Shown: positions 47,761-60,100 of the stretch, piece after piece
Layout of the letters: each line of letters opens with the position of its first letter
Numbering within the stretch: the first letter of the stretch is position 1
From: Lentinus brumalis
Taxonomy: Eukaryota > Basidiomycota > Agaricomycetes > Polyporales > Polyporaceae
Assembly (NCBI GenBank): GCA_001792895.1
Contig: MARA01000029.1
Coordinates: 372,001 to 436,000 of the forward strand
Direction of reading: 5' to 3'
Length of the DNA: 64,000 bases
Notes under the pieces: generated by a model
Database searches by the model: none
What the model was told of the DNA's origin: nothing
Seen by the model: the letters and a program-made list of their open reading frames with translations, nothing else
Position numbers and translations under genes: made by a program

Positions 47761-49644
47761 GCAGAGACCAGCGTGGCGAGGGCGACGGGGTTCCCAGATA
47801 GACAGACGGACCAGACAGACGAGGGCATTCCATTAGAGCGAGAAGACCGCGTAAACGAGAACGCCGCGTAGTAACGTAACGTAGACGCCAGACCCTTGAT
47901 GTGTCAATTACGGCTGTAGTTTTTGTCGTACCGGCGGCGGACGGAGGCAGGAGGACGGGGTGCTCGAATACGTGCATTTCCGGGTATTTGCTGCAATATT
48001 GGCCCCTTTCTCGGAGCCTGCATGTAGCCAGTGCACCGTCAGGCGTCTAAGGTTAGCTGATAGGGGCTGTAAGTGGCGGGTTACTGGGTAGTACGAGCGC
48101 AGAGATCGAGGTGATACCGCGATCGAGTTCCCGAAGACCTAGCTCTCTGTGAATACTTCGAGTTTGTCAATAAATCCTATCAGTTACCTCTTTCATCAGA
48201 TGTGCTCTGCATCTATGGCAAAATCACTTACCTTCTGAGCTCTATTGACGCGTGATAGGAGGCGGTCGGCGGACTGAAGAGCGGGCGGTAGCGATGTCGG
48301 AGGAGGTGCGTGTCCAAGAGCGCTTAGACTACCATTTTCGGCGAAATCAAGCGCGTCCGGCCACCCGGGTTCCGTCCTGCTGTCTCCGCTCGCCGCCACG
48401 ACTTCTCCTGCATAAGACTCGCTCAGGAGCTCACCCGTATGTCAGAGGCTGCTTGACTGGGGTCTATGCTATTGGGCTTGCTTGAGAGAAGTCTTGATAC
48501 TGACTGTCAGAATGAACAAGCTTGAACTAGGACCTCTACTTCAAGCAGACTTCAAACAATGTTCTCTCGCTTTGTCCTGCTCTAGTAGATGGGTAAGCAT
48601 CGTCTTGGTCTCTCTTGCAACTTAGTTCGAGGAGATACCGCTGCGTAAATGACTCGAGTCCGCGTTGGCGGCGGTAGCAGCAGATTCCCCGCCTCCCTCG
48701 CGCCGATTTCCCTATTCGTCTGGAAGCTTCCTCCGCTGCTAAATATACATCTCTGCTGCGGCTTCTTTTGGTATTTCCGCCGGTGCCTCGAGACAGACCG
48801 CTCTCATCCCAGTAGTCATCCTGGAAATCCCTCTGACATTTATCTGAGCACATCCTGTGCCCTTCAGTAAAAGCATAGAACTGTTGAAGTCTCTCCAGCA
48901 AGGTGCGCGGCAGCTGAAGTGACTCTGAGTAATCTACGACATGAGGCTCAGGGTTAGGGACTTCTCATGGACGGTTCTCTCGGTGATGGCTCCTCGTGTT
49001 CACTGTTGCCAGGGTCCACTCTTCCCCGCTTCGAAATTGACATTGCATGCAGCTCCCTCTGTCCCCTCAGCGAGTCAGACATGCAGACTCTCGCCATTTA
49101 CGCCAGATGATAGAGCAGTATGCTGACAGATACTGCACGGCTTGCAGCATTAGCTTCGGAGTGAGGTAGGACGGCATAACTCAAGGCCGTATTTGCTGGA
49201 GCATTTCAAATCATTGATCATTCGAAGCTCACGCAATTTTCCAGGCTGTACCTGGCCCGCTAAGTCCGCACGCTTCCTGAACATGATAGGGACATTACGT
49301 AGTAATGGTCAGAGCCGCAGTCCCTGAGCAAGTCCCCTGCTCATCTACGGCCTGGAATGCATCATATGAGAGACAGCAACTGAGCTGAGTACAGCGATGA
49401 TATGTATTCAGATAGTACTACTGCTCGACAGGAGGCAGAGAGGATGCACTAACGAAGACCCCGAGTGGAACATGGTCCAGAAGTCTGGACCCGAAGTACA
49501 CGACGTTCCCAGCGCATGGCGCCCCGCTCAGACTTCCTGCGGCCGGCCGAAACGCGGCGTATCCAGGCACTGCCTGTCCTCGCGGAGTCATCCGCTCGCC
49601 CGAGTAACCAAGCACTCCCAGGTCCCTTCCCTCCTCCCATGGCA

Positions 49645-52254
49645 AACCCAGCCACGCCTTGACCTCGAAACCGCGTCCCCGCCATGATTATGTCCCTCTC
49701 GTCCGTCAGTACCTCTCGAGCACACCATCCCACCGGATACATGCAACAGCAACGCGACTACGTGACTACCGCGTCGTCCTGGAATGTTCAGGTAAGTATT
49801 CGCGATAATATCGACGCGCGTTCTCACAAATGGTCGCCCTGACGCGTCTGGAACAGCTTCGGAGGCCGTGCAGATATGTCCACCTGCGCATGTGCGGCCA
49901 GAAACGCGTAGACAGACGGCGAGCAGCCCAGGTATACCGTCAGAGGTCTCCGAGATCTGTTTCTGGGCACTCACGCTATTTTCCACAGCAAATAATCTGA
50001 CCAGACGTCGGTACAAGCCCAGAGTGAGCGAGGAGGCAGCTGTCGAACAGGTACGTCGTGTCTTAGGGCAGCGAGCAATGTATAGAAGGCTCAGTGTGTC
50101 GATCAGCATCCAAGAATTCGCGAGCAGCCAACGATACCTTGTACAAGAGCACGACGCGACGACGCGGCCTAGCGGCCCACAGCAAGTCATGCACGGTACG
50201 TACGACTTTTCTATTTGCTTGGAACGTCTAGCGGCGCACGAGAACGAGAGCTCCGCCTCTTCTGAGCGTGTACGTCTGCATTTGCCGGCATAGGCTGACG
50301 CTTACCTTCTAGACGCAAACCCCAAGTGCAGCCTGCATCGCAGAGAGGAGGTTAACAAGAGCGAGCGCATGAAGAGTCGGCGATTCGCAGTAAGTAGGTC
50401 TTCGCACCACGTGGAACGTTCGCAGCCTGACTGACCTTTCCGGCAGGGTGAACAGATATCACAACACACCGTCGCGCTCGCGAACCCTCCGACATGAATC
50501 GCCGCGCCGCCTGCAGATGGTGAGCACTCGCAGGACACAAACGACATGGTACGTACGCTTCTTCTGGCGTGAGAAGCATCTCTGACCTCGAATAGCTCCC
50601 GAGGCTTCGCTTCTGAAGACTAACAGCAGCCGCAACCGGTGTCGCGGACAACGGTCTCCTTAAAAGCAAGAACGTACCTTGCTTGTACGCCTTGAGGCTG
50701 GCTCGTTTGTGGCTAGCGCGGATAGTCGGAGGGTTTGAAGCCGACGAGGAGAGCGGCGTGATGGTGGAACGAGAGAGAGAAGCGAGCTCGCTGGGCGGAT
50801 GCGAGGATCCAGATCTCGATCCGTGTCTTCGGGGCGCCCAGTTCCCAAGTGTGCGGAACGCGTCTCGCCAGCTCTTGCTTCCCCTCCGCGACGGCATGTG
50901 AGTACACCGTCCTCTCTATCTCAATCGAAGAGCTGACTGTGAGTGCTGGCAGCTACCCAAACCAGAATCAGCCCACCAACCTCTTGATCGCCGGCGCGGT
51001 CACGGTGAGCGCGCCGCGGCACCTGCAGGTGAGCACTTCAACTTGAAAACTATCCCTGCATCTATGATTCAAGGCTGATCGTCTGCTCACAGGTCTATTG
51101 CTCGTCTGAACACGCCCACGCTGCCTACCTTGCCACGCCCTCGATCGTCAGCGGCGTTCTTGGGCTCTCTGCGTGCCGACTCACTATGGCAAGTACTTCC
51201 GCACTGTTTGCGCGTTTCTGGCTGCGCTGACCACGGTTGCAGTGTTCCAGGCATACTCAAGCCTCGGTACGTTGACTGCAAGTGACGGGTTCGATGGGAC
51301 TACGCAGGGATTGAGTGCAGAAGCGCAGCGGCTCGGAGGACTGCCCCGGTGAGTACAACGAAGCTTGATCGGTACTTCGAACTGACTCATCATACCTGCT
51401 GCTTTGGTGGCAGCTTCAGCGTACGCACTCGCCCGATCTGCGCACTTGTCGGCCGTTCCAGAAGGGGACGAATTGGTATTTATTTGGCTTTGCTGTACAT
51501 ACATGTCTGAGGCTGATCATGACTTTCCAGCTCGTTTGCGTAGGCCTTCTCGGCGTTGCACTCAAGCGCGAACGTCCCGGAGCTTCTGGCCGCCCGGAAG
51601 GGAGTGCTGTGCACGTCGAACGCCGCGGTACGTCCTGGCACAAGGGTTGTTGTATCTCTGCCGTTCTGACGCTGACTGTCGATGTGGCAGATTTGCAGAA
51701 GCGTGGCGGACAGGCGTATTTCGCTGTCTGCAGAGAGCCCAGGTACGTATGTGTTTGCGCAGTGCTCCGGGACTACTCACGACGCTTCACGGTAGATTCC
51801 GCCGCCTTCTCGTCTCCGCTCGGCCGGGCTGGACGTTCTGCTGGCAGAGGCGAGCTGCGCGGTGGGACGGACGGTTCCTGGCAGCGAGAGGCGGACGCTA
51901 GCGATCCCGGCAGCTGCGAACGCGGGCGGCGCATTGCCTGGCGGAATGTGCGGCTGCGCTCGTCTCTGTGCCGTCCACTCGACGTCTTGCGGCGGATCTG
52001 AGCAGCGTGGGTCGAGTTCCCGGCTTCGCTGAACCTGAACGCGCAAGGCGCGACGCCGCAGCTGCTCCAATCGACGCCCTCGAGCCCCGGACGATCTCGA
52101 GTTTGCAGAGGACAGTTCGGTGAGTGTTCGCGCTGCAGTGCTTCGATTTCCGGGGAACTGACTGTCCTGTTCGCTGTAGCACGGCCGCTGGGAGTGCAGA
52201 GTGCACGGGAGGAGTTCTGGAAGGGGAAGGGCGAGCCGTAGATTGAGAGACCGT
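49645..52254 (+). other. Second copy of splice-rich unit B
   Basis: Same sequence as 39961-42570 at offset 9,684 bp, with the same splice-like signals and the same in-frame stops. Confidence 0.35.
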
Positions 52255-52497
52255 AGTGCACATGTACTAGCCACAGTCCCTGAATAGCACCGCTTCCCGC
52301 CCACCTCATGCGAGATCCGAGATACAAGATGTCTTCCCAGGCGAATAGCGAGAAGAGGCAGCAGCGACCGGCGGCGGAAAACAGACATACGGGGTCGGAA
52401 CAGCACAGAAAAACGTTCTCCTGGGAGGTGTCTACGCAGCCTATGTGCCCTCCCCAGCGCAGCAGCACACCCTCCAGGAGAACACCCTCTGTCGAGA

Positions 52498-54215
52498 CTA
52501 CTCCCCCTGGACTGCATAACTCACCGTTTGTTTCTCTGGCAGTCTGCGCGGTGTGCACGGCCCGCCGGTCCTGCGGCACGAGATATATTCACGGTCGCAG
52601 CTACGTAGTACGTACACGCACGCGGACGCGGTCCCGGTCCCGGCCTCCGTCGCCGCCGTGCTGGGCGTGGCCGCACTGCTCCAACGCTTGAGGTCGAGCT
52701 TTGGCAGGCTGGTCACGGACCCGGTCCAGCCGCGGCGTACCCTCATGGGCTGCGCAGGGGTCGCAGCGGGTGTAACGGGAACGGACGCAGGAGACTGCGG
52801 GGAAATCGTCTCCTCGCTCGGTGACGGCGGCTGCGTCACGAATGGCGACGTAGGACGCGAGGAGAAGTACGAGCTCTGCGGACGGGAGAGCGACTTCTCT
52901 CTTGCCTTCGCTTTCGGCATGTTGCTCTCCAGAGAATACCTGAGCAATGGGGTTCAGAGTGCCGAACACCCGCACACGCTAATGTAGTACATACCTCGAG
53001 AGATGATACCCCGGCCGCTTCAGGTCTGGGGCGACCGTCACAGCCGGCGGAGCACCAACACCTGCAATGCTGCCTGTACCAGCGATGAGGGGCCCGAACA
53101 CCCCGGCGCCGCTCTTCGACTTTGGAGGGCGACTGTCTCCGAACATGGGCGCGCGCGTCCATGGGTGGTTGGGCGGACGGAGCGATGTCGAAGACGTGTC
53201 AGTCGCTCCCGGATGGTAGACGTTGCCCGGCTTGGCGTGATGCGGAACGGGTGGGGGAGGCATCATGGCCGCCGACGACGAGGCCGACAGCGAGCCACTG
53301 TAAGGCGAGGTCGGGCGAGACTCGTCGAAGGACGAGCGCGCAGGGGTCGTCGCGCCGGACTGCATGGCGGACGTGGGCTCGTAGATGGACAGGAGCGTGC
53401 CCAGGACGCCGGTCGGCCGCCGGTCCTTGTTCTCCGTGCGGACTTCCGCGCTCTTCTCACATCGCCGCCGGAGGTGAATTCCCTGAAGAAGCTGCTGAAC
53501 ATGTTCTTGCCTTTCTTCGCGGACTGCGAGTCGCCCGCCTGTGGCTCGGCCTTGGATTGCGAGGGCGCGCGGCGGTGCTTGGTGTTCAGCCTGAGGAAGT
53601 TGTACTTGTGGGCGCGCATCACCTTCTCGGCCTGTTCCTGCGCGTACTTCTCGACGTCGCGTCCCGGAAGGCCGGCCGTCTCGTGCCTGTCGATAAAGAC
53701 CTCACCGGGAACCTCGTGCATGGGGGAGATCTCGGGGGAAGGGGGGAGAGACTGCACAGGGGAGACAGCGGTCGGGGCTGTTATAACAAGGGGAATGCTT
53801 GGGTCTTGGTCCAGGGACGAAGAGCGATGTCGCTCAAGAGCGTGTGTGAGCGTTTGGAAGGCTTCGGGCTAGCGGAGGGTGTGAACGGGGTGAGCAATCG
53901 TGTCGAAGACGGGACAAAGAGGCCACGCACGTCCAGACCATGCTCATCCAACGCTCGCGGTGACGGCGAGATAGCTTCACTCGGCTCGTCGAATTGCCAC
54001 TGCACCCTCCGCGGCGTCTTCTGACCAGAGCGACGGGTGCCTCCCGGAGGACGAGTGTCGGCGGGCGCGGGCTCCGAGTTCGTGCTGTTCATGCTCGATG
54101 AGGGCTCCATCGGTTTGTCATGTGCTGTTGGGGGCGAGGGACTTGAGGAAGGAGGGGTCGGGGTCGCCGCAGCCAGGATGCTCGCTATCGAGGGAACATG
54201 AGAAGGAGGTGGCAT
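52498..54215 (-). pseudogene. Truncated transporter copy in tandem unit 3
   Basis: Same content as the unit 2 copy: exons 1, 2 and part of 3, joined at 52657 to the same foreign tail ending at 52498. Exon 2 lacks one G near 53458, a different position from the lesions in units 1 and 2. A T is also missing in intron 1 (near 53877), which lets exon 1 read through the intron. No membrane domain. Confidence 0.88.
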
Positions 54216-54670
54216 CAGCGACAGTCGGAGAGCCTGCTGCCTGAGCAGGCACTGGCAGCGGGTGGGGAGACACTGGCAGAGCGGTGCGTGGACTCACCGT
54301 CGAAGAGATATACTCGCGGGTGATTCGTGATTCGCCCAGACGTACAAAGGCGATAATCGCTATGTCGATGGAGATTTGGGGTCTAGACGGGACGTCGACC
54401 GTGGCCGTGATTGTGCGCAAGCGGCAGACACTGCCAGCTGTGAGGAGACGCGATTGGACGAGAGGAGAGTGGGCAAGCAGGTTGGGAGGTATATGATGGA
54501 TGCACCGTGCATCCTCCCGGGTGTGCGCACTTCGACTTCGGAACGAATTAGCCAGTCGCTTCGCCAGCGGTCCAGCGGACGAGGAAGTGCAAATTTGCCG
54601 AGCGCATTCCGTTGGAGCTCGTCGCCGAGAGCAATGGCCGAACATTGACGTCAGTCCCAATCCAGATCAT
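52657..54670. repeat. Tandem unit 3, truncated (about 2.0 kb)
   Basis: Matches the first 2.0 kb of unit 2. Similarity becomes patchy after about 54660 and is lost before 54865. It ends about 0.2 kb before the foldback element. The MITE site is empty here. Confidence 0.92.
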
Positions 54671-54870
54671 CCCGCCACCGACCCGAATCGTGGCTGCGGT
54701 CGATCAGCAATCCCCCGCCTCCTCCCCGAACAAGCAATCCCGCAGTCCGCGCCGTTCATATCACATACCACCGCCTCGCCGACGCAGCGCGACTTCGCTA
54801 CAGCATCCTGAGGAGGTTATCTTCGTCTTCGGCGCAATTTTCACGATGACGCTCGCCGCCGGAGAATTTC

Positions 54871-57152
54871 TATGAGGGGCGCCAGCGGACAAAAAGACTC
54901 GACTTCAGGTCTGGGTTTGGACTTCGAGTTTGGAGTTCGGCAATTGAACTGATCCTCAAAGTTGAACTTGGCACGTGAGCGGTTCAAGTTCAGTTTGTGA
55001 TTTCGTTTTCGCGCCGGCGTCTCTACTTCCGCTTTGGGTTTCGCTCGCGCCTCCTCGAATCCTCGACTCCGCACCGCGACTTCGCCCTGTACGACACGGT
55101 CACTATGCTGCGCGGCTGATCGAAGCCTCCGGAACGTGCCGCCGCTAAATCCGCGACGCCTCACAGGTCCACATGCAGGAACTGAGCTGCCTCCTTACTG
55201 TCCGATGTCGGGAGCAGCAAGTTCCTGGACGCCGTGTCAAAAGCGGGCATCAAAGCCTTGCGCTCGGACGAGGAGGTCCCGAGAAGGAGTTAATAGCAGA
55301 TGCAGTCTAGTTGAATCAGGCTTACTTCTAAGCTGCTGGGATTCGAGGACAGTAAGTTCAGCACGGTGCACCCCACACGATCCACTGGCATGGCTATCAG
55401 TACTGACATTCCCTCCCTTTACTCGTAGCCTTGTTCTGCTCATAGGCCAAGAAATTTGTGATGTACAGCGTAACCGATAACGACTCAGCACCTCTCTTCG
55501 GAGGACAGCAAGCTAATTGGCCGTCTCTCGACGGCACATCTCTCCTGCCATATTGCATACAGCCATGTTCAGAACACGGCTTATTGAGTGCTTGTTGCAA
55601 GCATATCGGTATGTCATCACTTTTTGACTGACCGTACCACGCGCTGACAGCAGATCTGCAGCCCGGAATCAACAGACAAAATCTCAAGAGGCCGGTACGC
55701 TCATGCACTCCTGCTTTGCCTCCTTGCGCGCCGTCGCCTACATTCGCGAAATCAGATCCGGTTGCGGATGCACGGACCCGCATCTCTGGCGGGTACAGGA
55801 AGGACACCGCAGGCGTCGTCATGAAGGTGAGCAGGAGGGCTTCGAGATAAACATGTAGAACACGCGCGGCGGGCTGACATTTCACAGTCTCGTCAAGCTG
55901 AGCAAGCAGCTGCACTTTGTTGTCAGTTGCGGCCACTGGCAGGACCGGTGAATAGGTCAATGTCGCGCTCGAGGGTGGTTGAACGGTATATATTGCCAGA
56001 TGGGTGGCTAGAGGTTGTACATATAGCGCATGAGTAGCACTTCGTAGTACAGCCGCCTGCTCATCTCCAGATATCAGAGGTACATGGCGTGCGGCAGACA
56101 GTTTGTGACATGGGGGCTCGGAGTCCGGGCTACTACTTAAGTAGGGGTGGAGGTTGGCGAGGTTCCTCACAGTTTCTTACTCTCCTGATAGGCGCACCGG
56201 AGCAAACATACGTGTGCCTTGGAGCCACAGGAGCACACATGCGTGCACATGAGAGCCAAGGGCAAGCTCAGCGGCGTGTTCCGGGAAGCCGGGTACTTAG
56301 GAGGTTGCAACTCAAGCGTGGAAGACACACATAGAGCGGCGGAATAATGTTCCCCAAGCCTGTCATTCATGGGGATGTGCGACGTGTTTTTGGGAGCTTC
56401 ACTGACGGTTCAAGTTGCTGTGGGTCTACCTGGGTCCTGATGCATGGGCGAATAATCATAGTCAATTCATACAGTCATTGCCGGACGCACAGCGCATGTG
56501 TGACATATTCTGCATTACTGACATGTCTTGCACATCATTATATGTGCCATAATTCCGAGCCTCAGGCCTTAGGACGAGCGGAAATGACAGAAGTCAGTAG
56601 TACAAGTCACCATCTAAGTACTACAGTGCCAGTAAACAGCGGAGGGTACACGATGTGCACCTTCCTGTCCTCATGTTCTACCAACTCGTACAGCTCTGGC
56701 TAGCCCTGAAACCTGCGTCGTATCCAATCTCACTCCTGTTCGGAGCCTTATTGCTGAAGCACAGAGCTACACCGGCCGCCTCCGCAGGTCCGAGGGCCCG
56801 AGTCGCTGCCGCGGACACCGGACAGCGAATGTGCGCTGCTTCGGCTGTTGGGCGCGCTGCGAGGCGTCGCGGATTTAGCGGCGGCACGTTCCGGAGGCTT
56901 CGATCAGCCGCGCAGCATAGTGACCGTGTCGTACAGGGCGAAGTCGCGGTGCGGAGTCGAGAATTCGAGGAGGCGCGAGCGAAACCCAAAGCGGAAGTAG
57001 AGACGCCGGCGCGAAAACGAAATCACAAACTGAACTTGAACCGCTCACGTGCCAAGTTCAACTTTGAGGATCAGTTCAGTTGCCGAACTCCAAACTCGAA
57101 GTCCAAACCCAGACGTGAAGTCGAGTCTTTTTGTCCGCTGGCGCCCCTCATA
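54871..57152. mobile_element. Foldback/TIR transposon, 2282 bp, with 6-bp target duplication
   Basis: Inverted arms at 54871-55162 and 56861-57152 (292 bp each) differ at only about three positions. They start TATGAGGGGCGCC and end with its complement. AATTTC stands directly outside both ends (54865-54870 and 57153-57158), a perfect 6-bp target-site duplication. The 1.7-kb centre has no transposase motif; the longest frame (55397-56170 minus, 257 codons) looks like chance. Long arms recall Mutator-like or foldback elements, but their duplications are 8-11 bp; hAT (5-8 bp) or an unassigned family are other options. It is non-autonomous. Both arms keep a matching open frame of about 95 codons, probably a by-product of composition. 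Confidence 0.9.
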
Positions 57153-57158
57153 AATTTC

Positions 57159-60100
57159 GCTAAACCCTGAAGTCTCATCCCCTGTTCTTGTCTTCCCGGA
57201 CCGTTCGCTCCTGGTGCGCTCCATTCTTCACGATAAGTCAGCCGCGGGTGTTGGAGCGTGCGATAGGCGCTGCTACGCGCGAGCGCCGTCGTGGACGTTG
57301 GTCGGGTCCAGTTCGGTCTTGAACACGACTGCCTTGAATTCATCTCGCCCTCATCTGCTCGGCACGCCCTCTCTGTGCTTGACTTCTGGCTCCTAGAAGG
57401 CGCAATCTGCGCACCCTGTAGACGTCGGGGTAGTTCTGAAGACAGTGCGGACATCGCAGAGGTGGGTCAGCATCGCGCTTTCGTGCCGAAGACCGTCCAA
57501 GTTGCTCACACACCTTTCTTCGTAGGCTTCTGCTCCATGTGAAGCACGCCATATGCCCAAGCGAGTCGTCTCCAAGAGCTACGCGTTGCCAGCGTCGCTG
57601 CCAGTAGAAGGGCGGTGTGGTGAGGGGAGCGATTCCGCCCCCGCTTCGAACGACGCCAATGCATCATGCCATGGTGGCGTCTGCGAAGGTTGGGATGCCG
57701 TGAGCGTGTAGGAAGATCCTGTCGCACGGTCCGCAGGTGCTTCTGAGCGACCGTGTTCGCGATGCCGAACATGACACGGTGAGTAACTCATTTGCTTCGG
57801 CGAACATAGGGCGTCCGCGGGGTGAGCGTCGTGCAACGGAGAGACGTAGCAGGAATGGCCTTTGCGGAGTCTTCAAGCACATCGGACGGCCGTCGGCAAT
57901 GGCTACGTGTTTAAGACCCAGTTTTGTCCTGCGCATGATGCAAGACAGCGAGGCATGGCCTCCGCCGAGTCGCCATCTGGCAGCCGCGCCAGGTCTCAGC
58001 TGCGAGCTCCGCGCCAACGGCCGATGGCTGCATAGCAAGCCCACTTCAGAGAAGGTGATGTTCCAATAAATTCCCTCCTTCCTCACCTCCCTCTCGTCCG
58101 AGCTACCCAGAGGGCGACCGCGCGTCAAGTCCGCCGAAGAACCCCGACAGGCCTTGTCCTGCTGACATGCCGCCTGAACATAACTCGGATCGTGGCGAGG
58201 AGTGGAGCTCACCGCACAGATTGTACCCTCGGGACGCCGACCGACGTTCTCGAAGCATTGCCGTTGGACTGCCGTCGTCTGGGCCGAAGCTGTTGTGGGG
58301 CGAAGATGGCCGTGGAGCTAGTAGGCGCGAAGTGGACGGGGTACACCTGTCATATAGTTAGGTACGCGCATCTTTGGTGCAAACGAACCCATTGCAGCAT
58401 ACGTACCACCTTCATCGGGTCAGCGCAACAGGCTCAAGCTGATAACTTGAACGCGGGGCTGTCTGCATGAGTTCTCGGTTCGCCTTAAAGTCTTGACGAC
58501 TGACCGTGCCCGTCTACATCATCGTACGTGGACCTATACTCCCATTCTCCGTTGGCTCATGTTTTGGGCAGATGGAGGTGTGGTTCATGTGCGCATGCTG
58601 GCATTGTTTGCACCTGTCAGTGTCAATTCCTGATGGCCGCGGTCCGCGGAGATCCTCGAGCCACACGTTCTCAATGCGACTATGCCATTACCTCTTTTCG
58701 TCCGTGACAAGGCTCTGACCAGCGCGTCTCTTCGTCACTACTCTCGGCAGCGTACTGACTCTGAACAGGCATGTTATTGAGAATTCCTAGTCGGCAGACT
58801 GTGCTGCTGACCCTGGGTCACACATACAGACACCGCGGGAGGTCCTGGCTTCATTCCAGGTCGCCATCCTACGACATTCCCGATCTACGCCAGGTGGATT
58901 GCCTCCTTGATCCAGTCGAACGCTGCTCAGCTCAACCCGTGAGCCATATTCGCCACATCCGTCCCTGCGAGAATTGTTCTCCCATCCCACCATGCACGGC
59001 GACGCATTGGTAGGTCAAATTGTCCATGGTTACTAGGTTCACCTGACTGAAGCCGAGTATGTTTCCCCGCAGAGGTACGGTGACACGGAATGATTTGCGT
59101 GGCTAGTCCTGGAAACCGTCAGACCTTGCTGCTACTCCGGCAGAGCATCGTCTAAGGATTCAACGCCATTAATCGACGAGGCCACAGCGATGACATCATC
59201 GTGACGGCAGAATCACCGCCGTGGACTCGGGCTAGCCACCCTGGATAAGACAGCGAGACAGCCACGCCCATAACCATCGAACATGCCACGTCGTGGCAGA
59301 CTCAGGTGAGTAGTATCATTGCCAAGGATGGAGCTGTACGAGTACTACTTCGAGCGAGATCAGGTAGGTACGTGGCGAATGTAGTCGCCGCACTCCAAGC
59401 CGCCAGCACGGTACCTGGTCACCGGGCTAAGTATCCGCCCGCCGCATGTCTGGGAACCCCGAAATCGTTTCCTATTGACGAAGCTTCGCGGCGTGCTCGT
59501 CCACTCCGAGCTCCGACTCTCGGCACCCGATCTGCGACTGCGCGAGTTCGGCACTGGACGGAGCACGTCGATCTCCCAGCTCTGCTCATCCCGAAATCCC
59601 AGATGAACCAGCGTGCCCGGGACGCATGTGGACTGGCACGAGATGCCTGCGGGTCTTCGCTGTCGCTCTCGCCGTGCACGCCTCAGCGCAGCGTGTCACC
59701 GGAGCGCATTTCGAGGCCTCGGATTCGGAACCAACCTGCCCAGTCACTAGCCACCCTCCGCTGATCCTCGTCCTCCGCCGCGTTTGCCACCGGACTTTCC
59801 GTCTCTTCCGAACGCTAAAAACGCGTGGCCGACCATCCCGTTCTCGAGAAGGCTCCGATAGGCCGTCGCCGGAAAATAAGGGGTGGCTATCTGCATCGTG
59901 GCTCAGCTTCCTGTGTTCGCGGTTCCTTGCGCCCAGCCAGGTGACTTGTACATAAGTAGCTTCAGCCTGCGTTCGATTCGGATGGTCGGACGGCGGCCCG
60001 ATCAGGGGAGAGACCCCGGACAGTGTGTAGTGCCTGCAGAGATGCGAGCATGACAGTGAGAGCAAAATCATGCATTGGGAGGTGAGTATGTACATACATG

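Larger units (their letters stand above)
42973..52656. repeat. Tandem unit 2 (9,684 bp)
   Basis: Direct repeat of unit 1 without the MITE. It begins at the same point inside transporter exon 3 and ends at the same point as unit 1, so both junctions (42972/42973 and 52656/52657) are identical. Its last 6.7 kb is indistinguishable from unit 1. Its first 3 kb is closer to unit 3 than to unit 1 (shared changes and the empty MITE site). Confidence 0.95.

Noticed and set aside
32819..54670. Long direct repeats read as LTRs of a retrotransposon
   Set aside because: The repeats adjoin head to tail with no internal gag/pol, no primer-binding site and no short target duplication; they include part of a host gene.
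55397..56170. 257-codon frame inside the foldback element as a possible transposase
   Set aside because: No DDE-type spacing, zinc finger or helix-turn-helix pattern, and its composition looks random.
57664..58212. 182-codon minus-strand frame as a gene
   Set aside because: It has an overlapping plus-strand frame of similar length, an Arg/Ser-biased GC-rich composition and no recognisable domain.
59586..60095. 169-codon minus-strand frame as a gene
   Set aside because: It overlaps two plus-strand frames, lacks motifs and has no intron evidence.
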